8,428 nt of DNA, taken from an uncultured Ktedonobacteraceae bacterium (GTDB taxonomy: Bacteria > Chloroflexota > Ktedonobacteria > Ktedonobacterales > Ktedonobacteraceae). Each line of letters begins with the position of its first letter. Position 1 is the first letter of the stretch. The DNA lies in NCBI GenBank assembly GCA_955652655.1, contig CATPCK010000076.1:1-8428 (forward strand). The letters run 5' to 3'. This document shows, one piece after another, positions 1-4,982 of the stretch. Both the position numbers and the translations under genes were made by a program. The notes under the pieces are model-generated. The model did no database searches, was not told where the DNA came from, and saw only the letters and a list, made by a program, of their open reading frames with translations.

Positions 1-2
1 CA

Positions 3-164
3 CTGAAGATATGGCGAGTTGAGGTGGTGTATCAGGGTAGGCTGCTGGGAGTTGGGCATGCCACCGTTTAATGTGTTCTCACTGCAAATATTGTGGAATG
101 GGGAGGTAATCAGGATGACACGCTGCATCTGGTGCTTCTTTAAGAGAGTAAGGATATGCTCACC
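3..164 (-). pseudogene. Possible remnant of a YdcF/DUF218-like gene, open at left edge
   Basis: The minus strand stays open from just after the stop of the helix-turn-helix gene to the window edge, about 54 codons, without a convincing start codon or ribosome binding site. The translation contains a beta-strand-like piece reading QRVILITSPFH. This resembles the segment around the conserved TSxxH of DUF218 (YdcF/SanA-type) proteins. The residues after the histidine do not continue the family pattern, so this may be a frameshifted remnant or chance. The only in-frame ATG, at 128-126, lies inside the recognisable part. The identification is tentative because only a short motif supports it. Confidence 0.27.
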
Positions 165-362
165 TCAGTTGGCGTCACCTCTTCTTTTCTGGCGCTCCTG
201 TATGAACCTGTTCAAGGCTTCGCGTGTTATCCTGTAGTCCTGTTTGCCAATTTCGACAATCTCGATTTGCCCAGTTGCTACCCACCTGCGCACAGTACGT
301 ATGCTGACCTTCATAATTCTTGCCACGTCTTCGGCGGTTAGCAAGGTGTTTTCGCTGCTCAT
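165..362 (-). CDS. Small MerR/excisionase-type helix-turn-helix DNA-binding protein
   Basis: This 65-residue protein fits the helix-turn-helix 17 / excisionase (Xis, AlpA-like) family of small DNA-binding proteins. Residues about 7-54 show the usual order: an LLTAEDVARIMKVS helix pair, the recognition helix around SIRTVRRWV, a two-strand wing (IEIVEIGKQDYRI) and a last helix EALNRFI. The tail is basic (RQKRRGD) and could contact DNA. An in-frame TAG directly precedes the ATG, which fixes the earliest start; GGTGAAAG upstream is only a weak Shine-Dalgarno. No integrase or phage gene is visible, so it could be an excisionase relic, an antitoxin-like regulator or a free-standing repressor. The fold is confident; the role is not. 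It diverges from the gene at 604 across about 240 bp. Confidence 0.8.
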   Translation of the reverse strand: MSSENTLLTAEDVARIMKVSIRTVRRWVATGQIEIVEIGKQDYRITREALNRFIQERQKRRGDAN

Positions 363-390
363 CTAGACTTTCACCAGAGGATTTTTCCCC

Positions 391-419
391 AGTATACAGA
401 GCAAACGTAGCAAGCACAA
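391..419 (-). promoter_or_regulatory. Possible promoter for the helix-turn-helix gene
   Basis: On the minus strand TTGTGC (419-414) and TATACT (396-391) are separated by 17 bp and sit about 30 bp upstream of the ATG at 362. The -10 box matches consensus in five of six positions; the -35 box is poor. This is pattern matching only. Confidence 0.35.
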
Positions 420-484
420 TATGTTATCTGAGGCCATCCAGGTCGTTTTTAGTCATGATATGTCTTTCTCTGTCACTCTCTGTC

Positions 485-513
485 TTGCAATACGTCTACT
501 TTTCGTATATACT
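485..513 (+). promoter_or_regulatory. Likely sigma-70-type promoter for the gene at 604
   Basis: TTGCAA (485-490) and TATACT (508-513) are separated by exactly 17 bp. They match consensus in four and five of six positions. The predicted transcript would start near 520 and carry an 80-nt leader. The location in the divergent gap and the correct spacing support it; no operator is obvious. Confidence 0.5.
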
Positions 514-603
514 GATTAGCAAAAAGTGATGATGCAACTGCTAGCTACGACAAGAGAAAGTGTCCAGACCTACAATCATGTCATGGAGAGAGACGAATAA
601 GAG

Positions 604-882
604 ATGGATAGCTCCGAAGGCTTGATGCCTCCTGTCCCGGCGCGCCAACGCAAGACGCCGCCGATGATTGAGGAAGCGAAAAAGGTGCTGCGGGAACATG
701 GCTGCGTCATTGTCGAGGATGGAGAGCATTGTGCCGTGACTTTTCCAGAGGGAACGATGCGAAGGGAAGTCCTCCCGCGTCTATACAATGAGCGGTATAT
801 CATTACGTTACCAGATGGCTTCCAGATGAGGGAAATGTATGATAGATGCCAGGAGTATAGTCTCTTATTTTTGTTGGGGTGA
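604..882 (+). CDS. Hypothetical protein, 92 residues
   Basis: I do not recognise this protein. Codon use is coherent, with GC-rich third positions through most of the frame. A GGAGAG (585-590) lies 13 nt upstream of the ATG, which is a long spacing, and a fair promoter is placed at 485-513. The N-terminal 20 residues are Pro/Arg-rich. Residues about 21-80 alternate a charged helix (MIEEAKKVLREHG) with strand-like segments (CVIVEDG, CAVTFPEG, YIITLPDG), suggesting a small alpha/beta domain. There is no signal peptide or membrane span. The last residues (EYSLLFLLG) look unlike the rest, and the stop codon lies against the first repeat unit at 884. The original C-terminus may therefore have been replaced when repeats entered. 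Confidence 0.6.
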   Translation: MDSSEGLMPPVPARQRKTPPMIEEAKKVLREHGCVIVEDGEHCAVTFPEGTMRREVLPRLYNERYIITLPDGFQMREMYDRCQEYSLLFLLG

Positions 883-883
883 G

Positions 884-997
884 TGGGGCGCGGTGAACCG
901 GCCTCTTCGGTGGATTACATACAGACAATTCATTGGATCGTTAGCTCCACATTTGGCCGATAAATCGGCTGTGGGCGCGGTAAACCGGCCTCTACGG
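884..997 (+). repeat. Pair of 25-bp direct repeats with an intervening hairpin
   Basis: A 25-bp GC-rich unit at 886-910 (GGGCGCGGTGAACCGGCCTC, then TTCGG) recurs at 973-997 with two mismatches, at a period of 87 bp. Between them 947-974 can form a hairpin: CCACA (947-951) pairs with TGTGG (970-974), and GCCGAT (956-961) pairs with ATCGGC (964-969), with a four-base bulge TTTG on one side. No coding signal runs through the stretch. The composition and layout resemble dispersed REP-like palindromic repeats of repeat-rich Chloroflexota, but copies elsewhere cannot be seen from this window. Confidence 0.7.
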
Positions 998-1029
998 CTC
1001 AGTCAAGCTTCATTTGGCACGTTGGAGCC

Positions 1030-1050
1030 GGGCGACTGCAAGGGTCGCCC
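1030..1050 (+). repeat. REP-like GC-rich hairpin
   Basis: GGGCGAC (1030-1036) and GTCGCCC (1044-1050) form a perfect 7-bp stem around a TGCAAGG loop. The motif looks like a widespread type of short dispersed palindrome. No T-run follows, so it is unlikely to be an efficient intrinsic terminator. Confidence 0.6.
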
Positions 1051-1060
1051 CTCCATTTCA

Positions 1061-1083
1061 TGCGTCAATTGAAGGTTGACGCA
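1061..1083 (+). repeat. 8-bp inverted repeat just outside the IS left end
   Basis: TGCGTCAA (1061-1068) and TTGACGCA (1076-1083) form a perfect 8-bp stem with a 7-nt loop (TTGAAGG). It ends 5 bp before the TA that flanks the IS630-type element. It belongs to the same hairpin cluster as 947-974 and 1030-1050. Confidence 0.6.
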
Positions 1084-1181
1084 GCACTACTAGTCTGACC
1101 ACCTTCATTTGAAAAAGGAGAGAAAAAAGCGTATCCTTGAAGGAAGAGTCCATCAAGATACATTCCTGCAAGGAGGCACTG

Positions 1182-1640
1182 ATGAATAAGCAGAGCATCG
1201 CACTGAGCGAAGAACCACGTCGGCAGGTAGAGCAGCTGGTCTCCAAGGGAGTCGCCCCGGCACGTCAGATCGCACATGCGCACATTTTGCTCAAGGCTGA
1301 TAGCAGTGAAGGAGGTCCCAATTGGACAGATGAGCAAATCCATGAGGCGTTTGGGGTGGGCATCTCGACCATCTGGAGAGTGCGACGGCGCTTTCTGGAA
1401 CACGGGCTCGAGAATGCGCTCACTCGTCGCCGGCAACCGCCGCGCCCGGAGAAACGCATTCTCAATGGGAAGCACGAAGCCTACCTGATCGCCCTCTCTT
1501 GTGGCGAGAAACCGCCGGGACGAACCCGCTGGAGCGTGCGGTTGCTAGCCCACAAGATGGTCGAAGTGGGCTATGTGGAGCAGGTGGGGCGAGAAACGAT
1601 TCGCGTGACGCTAAAAAAAATGAACTTCAACCGTGGTTAA
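1182..1640 (+). CDS. IS630 transposase, N-terminal frame (DNA-binding part)
   Basis: This frame encodes the helix-turn-helix half of an IS630-family transposase, 152 residues. The ATG at 1182 is chosen because a perfect AAGGAGG (1170-1176) stands 5 nt upstream; an earlier in-frame ATG at 1137 has no such site. Residues about 50-95 contain the recognition region (DEQIHEAFGVGISTIWRVRRRFLEHG) followed by the basic RRRQPPRP linker typical of the family. The frame continues into the conserved GRETIR-TLKK block and then ends at a stop 20 nt after an A8 run. The rest of the enzyme lies in the -1 frame. Alone, this product could bind the ends and act as a repressor, as known for other insertion sequences; that is inference. 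Confidence 0.85.
   Translation: MNKQSIALSEEPRRQVEQLVSKGVAPARQIAHAHILLKADSSEGGPNWTDEQIHEAFGVGISTIWRVRRRFLEHGLENALTRRRQPPRPEKRILNGKHEAYLIALSCGEKPPGRTRWSVRLLAHKMVEVGYVEQVGRETIRVTLKKMNFNRG
1613..1620 (+). promoter_or_regulatory. A8 slippery run, candidate -1 frameshift site
   Basis: Eight consecutive A residues lie exactly where the family-conserved sequence passes from the first to the second transposase frame. Reading AAA AAA up to 1619 and slipping back one base gives TLKKNELQPWLKEQW, an uninterrupted IS630 consensus block. The fused product would be 377 residues, a normal length. Either ribosomal -1 slippage, transcriptional slippage on the A run, or a simple inactivating indel would explain it. 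Confidence 0.6.
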
Positions 1641-2314
1641 AAGAGCAGTGGTGCATTCCGCCCAAGAAAAATGCAGACTTTGTGTATCACATGGAAGATG
1701 TCCTGCAGGTCTACCATCGTCCCTATGATGCACGCTATGCGCAAGTCTGTATGGATGAAGGAAGCAAGCAATTGCTCTCTGACAAGCGCGAGCGGGAGCC
1801 GATGGAACCAGGCAAGCCAGAACACGACGATAACGAGTATGAGCGGCATGGGACGGTTAGTGTGTTTGTGGCTTGTGAACCTCTGGGGGGTAAGCGCGTG
1901 GTCACCGTTAGCAAGCGGCGGACCAAGAAGGATTGGGCCTATTTCATGCGTGAGCTCATTGACATCCAGTATCCTGATGCCGACAAAATTGTGGTGGTGA
2001 TGGACAATCTCAATACCCAGAGCCCGTCATCGTTCTATGAGGTATTCGCCCCTCAGGAGGCACGGCGATTGACGGAAAAATTAGAGATCCATTACACGCC
2101 CAAACACGGCAGTTGGCTCAACATGGCGGAAATTGAGTTAAGCGTGCTGGCACGACCATGCTTGGCAGATCGTATCCCGACGCTTGAGCAGGCACAGCAA
2201 ATGGTGTCCGCTTGGCAAAAGCAGCGCGATCACGCTCAAGCCACCATTGACTGGCGCTTTACCGCTAAGGATGCTCGCATCAAACTCAAGCACCTGTATC
2301 CTTCCTTCACATGA
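1619..2314 (+). CDS. IS630 transposase, catalytic DDE frame
   Basis: This frame carries the DDE/RNase H-like catalytic core of the transposase, which cuts and joins the element ends. The three acidic residues are visible in their usual settings: the first Asp in VCMDEGSKQL (codon 1754-1756), the second in VVVMDNLNTQ (2003-2005), and the Glu in HGSWLNMAEIE (2129-2131). The family's YTPKHGSWLN block is intact. The 231 codons are counted from the point where a -1 slip at the A8 run would enter the frame. An open stretch further upstream in this frame (from 1499) does not resemble the family and is probably just the shadow of the first frame. The end overlaps the right inverted repeat. It is not expected to be translated on its own, as no start signal is seen at its entry. 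Confidence 0.85.
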   Translation, partial: NELQPWLKEQWCIPPKKNADFVYHMEDVLQVYHRPYDARYAQVCMDEGSKQLLSDKREREPMEPGKPEHDDNEYERHGTVSVFVACEPLGGKRVVTVSKRRTKKDWAYFMRELIDIQYPDADKIVVVMDNLNTQSPSSFYEVFAPQEARRLTEKLEIHYTPKHGSWLNMAEIELSVLARPCLADRIPTLEQAQQMVSAWQKQRDHAQATIDWRFTAKDARIKLKHLYPSFT

Positions 2315-2340
2315 AGGCGGTCAGACTACTATGGGTCCTC

Positions 2341-2369
2341 GGACGTTGTGCCCCAACGATCCTTTTTTT
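2341..2369 (+). terminator. Intrinsic-type terminator between the IS and the phosphotriesterase remnant
   Basis: GGACGTTG (2341-2348) pairs with CAACG (2354-2358) plus TCC (2360-2362), with one bulged A and a 5-nt loop, and seven T residues follow (2363-2369). It ends only 15 nt before the start codon of the broken gene at 2385. It could stop transcripts arriving from the IS, or be an attenuator in the former leader of that gene. Confidence 0.6.
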
Positions 2370-2384
2370 ATTACAGGAAACGGT

Positions 2385-2655
2385 ATGCATCTCAGAACGG
2401 TTTTAGGTCCCATTGCTCCTTTGAGTTAACTATTGCGGAACTCCGGCGCTATCGAGACGCAGGAGGGCAGGCGCTGATTGATGTAACCACCGTGGGCATT
2501 AAGCCTGATCCACAGGGCTTTGTACTATCGCGAAGGCAACAGACGTACATGTTGTCGCTGGTTGTGGCTACTATCGACAACCGCTTCTGAGGGAAACATT
2601 ACATGACGCGCTACTGAGGAGATCGCTGACGATCTCTTGCGGTGGTCGGGTGACT
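2385..2655 (+). pseudogene. Broken phosphotriesterase-family (Php-like) gene
   Basis: Pieces of a phosphotriesterase/Php-type amidohydrolase appear in order in all three frames. The start is well formed: AGGAAA (2375-2380), then ATG at 2385 and MHLRTVLGPIAP, the family's usual N-terminus. After about 12 codons that frame stops at 2427. A second frame (from about 2426) continues with LTIAELRRYRDAGGQALIDV and TTVGIKPDP. About 50 residues, including the metal-binding HEH region, are missing at the junction. Near 2513-2515 one base is lost and a third frame reads GLCTIAKATDVHVVAGCGYY. Near 2604-2616 the frame changes again to TEEIADDLLRWSGD and stops at 2653-2655. The C-terminal two thirds of the roughly 300-residue family length is absent. 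No functional product can be made. The neighbouring IS suggests a history of rearrangement, but the IS itself lies outside the gene. Confidence 0.75.
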
Positions 2656-2753
2656 GATCTTGTGCTTTATGTGGACGGCTTAAAAAATAGATGTTATGCT
2701 TGAAGGAAGACAAGTCTACACCATAAGTTATTGAGATCTAGAGCGAAAGTTTT

Positions 2754-3698
2754 ATGAAATATCCGAGTTATCTTGACTTATACGAGTCAGGCGAATTAGC
2801 TCATAGGGCCGATCTAGCCTGGGAAATCCTACGCAGTTGTACCATCTGCCCGCAAAACTGCCGCTGTAACCGCATCGTGGGGAAAACTGGCGTGTGCCAT
2901 TCGGGCACAGAGGCCATTGTCGCTTCCTGGAATGTTCATCGACGCGAAGAGCCTCCGATCAGTGGAACACGTGGCGCAGGGACTATTTTCTTTGGCTACT
3001 GCCAGGCCCGCTGCACCTATTGCCAGAATTTTTCACTGAGCCAGGGCGGATTGGGTCACCGCGTTGGTCCTGAACGGCTGGCGGACATGATGCTCTACCT
3101 GCAAAAGAAACGGTGTCACAACCTGGACCTGGTCACACCCACTCATTTCGTGCCACAGATACTGGCGGCGCTCGTGGTTGCCTGCGGCAAGGGGCTTACG
3201 TTGCCAATCGTCTATAACTGTGCTGGCTATGAAAACCTGGAGACGCTCAAATTGTTGGATGGCGTTGTCGATATATATCTGCCTGATGCCAAGTATTCTG
3301 ACAATAAAAACGCGCTGCGCACCTCGAAAATGCCCCGCTATGTAGATCATAACCAGGCAGCGCTGCGCGAAATGCAGCGACAGGTTGGTCCACTCCAACT
3401 CGACGAAGAGGGTATTGCACGACGCGGGCTGCTCATACGACACCTCGTCATGCCCGAGGATATAGCGGGAACACGCGAAGTGCTGCGCTGGATCGCGGAA
3501 GAACTGGGGCCAGATACTCCTGTCAGTCTGATGGATCAATATTTCCCTGCCTGGAAAGCAGTGAATGATCCGGTACTCAACCGCCGCTTGACGTGGGAGG
3601 AATACCGAACAGCTATAGACGCCCTGGAAGAATTTCAATTGGATGCTGGTTACATCCAGGAAGACCTGATGGAACTCGATACGACGTCTATAGTATAA
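2754..3698 (+). CDS. PflX-like radical SAM protein (COG1313 type)
   Basis: This 314-residue protein has the radical SAM signature CxxxCxxC at C83, C87 and C90 (GYCQARCTYCQNF), which binds the 4Fe-4S cluster that cleaves S-adenosylmethionine. An N-terminal cysteine group (C29, C32, C36, C38, C48, starting CTICPQNCRCNR) and the opening YLDLYESGEL are typical of the uncharacterised PflX branch of COG1313, related to pyruvate formate-lyase activating enzymes. The C-terminal half carries the family's PDAKY (about 177-181) and SLMDQYFPAWKA segments. Length is normal for the group. No glycyl radical enzyme and no AmmeMemoRadiSam partner gene is nearby, so the substrate is unknown. The start fits the family N-terminus; the upstream GAGCGAAAG is a weak Shine-Dalgarno. 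A poor promoter-like pair (TGGACG 2672, TATGCT 2695, 17-bp spacing) lies upstream. No clear terminator follows. Confidence 0.85.
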   Translation: MKYPSYLDLYESGELAHRADLAWEILRSCTICPQNCRCNRIVGKTGVCHSGTEAIVASWNVHRREEPPISGTRGAGTIFFGYCQARCTYCQNFSLSQGGLGHRVGPERLADMMLYLQKKRCHNLDLVTPTHFVPQILAALVVACGKGLTLPIVYNCAGYENLETLKLLDGVVDIYLPDAKYSDNKNALRTSKMPRYVDHNQAALREMQRQVGPLQLDEEGIARRGLLIRHLVMPEDIAGTREVLRWIAEELGPDTPVSLMDQYFPAWKAVNDPVLNRRLTWEEYRTAIDALEEFQLDAGYIQEDLMELDTTSIV

Positions 3699-3720
3699 AC
3701 GGAATCAATTAGCCGAGTCG

Positions 3721-3729
3721 TGCTATAAT
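3721..3729 (+). promoter_or_regulatory. Extended -10 promoter for the polyprenyl synthase
   Basis: TGCTATAAT at 3721-3729 is a perfect extended -10 element (TGnTATAAT). No good -35 box is seen 16-18 bp upstream, which is acceptable for extended -10 promoters. Transcription would begin near 3736 and give a leader of about 150 nt containing the structured region at 3779-3872. Confidence 0.55.
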
Positions 3730-3778
3730 CTGACAAAAGTAATGAAAACGTATATCTTCTAAAGAAGAAAAAAAGGTC

Positions 3779-3872
3779 GGTACCTGGAAGACAATGTACA
3801 CTGTGTACAAGCTGTTTCTCCACCCGGTACATTTCTAGGAACAGGAAAAATAGAAATGTACCTGGAGGTACC
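3779..3872 (+). promoter_or_regulatory. Candidate structured leader RNA with three helices
   Basis: Three nested pairings can form together. P1 is GGTACCT (3779-3785) with AGGTACC (3866-3872). P2 is TGTAC (3795-3799) with GTACA (3805-3809), part of a 15-bp palindrome TGTACACTGTGTACA. P3 is a perfect 12-bp stem, GGTACATTTCTA (3826-3837) with TAGAAATGTACC (3851-3862), with a 13-nt loop. This makes a three-way junction of 94 nt that ends 6 nt before the GGAGA Shine-Dalgarno (3879-3883). A competing hairpin, GTACC (3858-3862) with GGTAC (3867-3871), would break P1 and P3. The motif GTAC occurs six times. It could be a cis-regulatory RNA, a set of protein operators, or a small mobile palindromic element. 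I match it to no known riboswitch class. Confidence 0.45.
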
Positions 3873-3889
3873 CGAAATGGAGAACCATT

Positions 3890-4879
3890 ATGAACGACAC
3901 GGCCACTTTGAGCCGCCTTTTCGCCGGTATCGAGTCTGACCTCGACCAGGTGGATGCCACATTTGAGGAGAGAGCGACATCGGGACTAGACATTCTCAAT
4001 TCTGCATCAATGCATGCGCTTGGATCGCCTGGTAAACGGTTGAGAACGGCTCTCACATTACTCACAGGCAAGATGAAAACGTATCGCTTTGATAAGCTAG
4101 TGCCCCTGAGCGTCGCCTTTGAGATGGTACACCTGGCGACGCTTATTCATGATGACATCGTAGATAACGCGACGACGAGGCGCGGCAATCCAACGGTCAA
4201 CGCCCTTTGGGGAAATAATATTGCGATTTTGCTCGGCGATTACTACTTTGCCAAGACTGCGGGCTTGATTGCCGATATTAACGATAACCGCATCGATCAT
4301 CTTTTTTCAGATACAGTGGCGACGGTCTGCGAAGGCACAATCATGGAGATGATGACCTCAGGGCGCATCGATCTGACTATTGAAAGTTACTATGAGAAAA
4401 TCAACCACAAAACCGCCTGCTTAATTGCTGCATGTTGCAAAGGTGGAGCAATCGTCAGTCAAGCCTCGGACGAGGAGATTAACCTTTTTTATGAGTATGG
4501 TTTGAACCTGGGTATTGCTTTTCAAATCATTGACGACATTCTGGATTATACCGAGGACCAGACGACAATTGGGAAACCTGCTGGCAATGATTTGCGCCAG
4601 GGTATGGTCACGCTGCCTTTGATTTATGCGTTGCAGGAACAGCCACGCAATGGGCATTATCAAGCGGTTCACGGGCTGCTGAATGGTTCATCTCAACGAG
4701 AAGAAGATTATCATTCGGTTATCAATTGGGTTACTAGAGGGGCAGGCGTAGAGCATTCACGGGCGGATGCTTATACTTACGCAGATAAAGCACGTGCGGC
4801 ATTGTACCGCTTCCCACCCTCACCGGACCGTCAAGTATTAGATGATTTGATAGATTTTGTCGTCTCTCGCAATCATTAA
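3890..4879 (+). CDS. Long-chain polyprenyl diphosphate synthase
   Basis: This enzyme of the trans-isoprenyl diphosphate synthase family adds isopentenyl diphosphate units to an allylic primer, in the cytoplasm. Both Asp-rich motifs are intact: DDIVD at residues 88-92, followed by R97-R98, and DDILD at 215-219. GKR at 48-50, K174-T175 and GKPAGNDLRQG (228-238) are also in place. Length, 329 residues, is standard. The fifth and fourth residues before the first motif are Ala83 and Thr84, not aromatic; in this family small residues there allow longer chains, so a product of C30 or more, such as a menaquinone side chain, is inferred. GGAGA (3879-3883) sits 6 nt before the ATG and fixes the start. 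The gene has its own promoter and a structured leader, and ends before a 26-bp hairpin. No heptaprenyl synthase small subunit is nearby. Confidence 0.93.
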   Translation: MNDTATLSRLFAGIESDLDQVDATFEERATSGLDILNSASMHALGSPGKRLRTALTLLTGKMKTYRFDKLVPLSVAFEMVHLATLIHDDIVDNATTRRGNPTVNALWGNNIAILLGDYYFAKTAGLIADINDNRIDHLFSDTVATVCEGTIMEMMTSGRIDLTIESYYEKINHKTACLIAACCKGGAIVSQASDEEINLFYEYGLNLGIAFQIIDDILDYTEDQTTIGKPAGNDLRQGMVTLPLIYALQEQPRNGHYQAVHGLLNGSSQREEDYHSVINWVTRGAGVEHSRADAYTYADKARAALYRFPPSPDRQVLDDLIDFVVSRNH

Positions 4880-4923
4880 CCTGGCAGTTTTCAAGCCGTT
4901 GGATGATGGTTGGAAAGCCTGAG

Positions 4924-4980
4924 AGGTCTGGGGGGCATGTTTGGCGAGGCTTGCCCTCGCCAAACATGCCCCCCAGACCT
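4924..4980. terminator. Perfect 26-bp hairpin between convergent genes
   Basis: Arms 4924-4949 and 4955-4980 are perfectly complementary over 26 bp around a 5-nt loop (CTTGC). Each arm contains a G6 or C6 run and GCATGTTTGGCGAGG or its complement. It begins 45 bp after the synthase stop and ends 2 bp before the pseudokinase stop, so it could end transcription from both sides. There is no T-run on either strand, unusual for an intrinsic terminator. The length and perfection suggest a dispersed palindromic repeat that now serves as a bidirectional barrier. Confidence 0.65.
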
Positions 4981-4982
4981 GC

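Larger units (their letters stand above)
1088..2331 (+). mobile_element. IS630-family insertion sequence
   Basis: The element is bounded by 18-bp inverted repeats with one mismatch: 1091-1108 (TAGTCTGACCACCTTCAT) and 2311-2328 on the opposite strand (G instead of A at the eleventh position). TA dinucleotides at 1088-1089 and 2330-2331 fit the TA target duplication known for the IS630/Tc1-mariner group. An alternative reading puts the duplicated TA one step further in, at 1091-1092 and 2327-2328. The length of about 1.24 kb is normal for the family. Inside are two overlapping transposase frames read left to right, and the second stop codon (2312-2314) lies within the right repeat. Both ends and all catalytic residues are present, so the copy may be active if the frame change is made. 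Confidence 0.85.

Noticed and set aside
884..997. CRISPR-like array
   Set aside because: There are only two imperfect copies of a 25-bp unit with a hairpin-bearing spacer and no cas genes, so this is a dispersed repeat and not a CRISPR.
1065..1475. 136-codon minus-strand frame across the IS left half
   Set aside because: It is antisense to the transposase N-terminal frame, with no homology and no start signal.
3033..3638. 201-codon open frame on the minus strand
   Set aside because: It lies entirely antisense within the radical SAM gene, has no recognisable domain or ribosome binding site, and is explained by the codon pattern of the real gene.
3856..3939. 27-codon open frame starting in the leader and overlapping the synthase start in another frame
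   Set aside because: Only a weak AGGAAA lies upstream, the sequence is dominated by the structured leader and the synthase codons, and nothing beyond chance supports translation.
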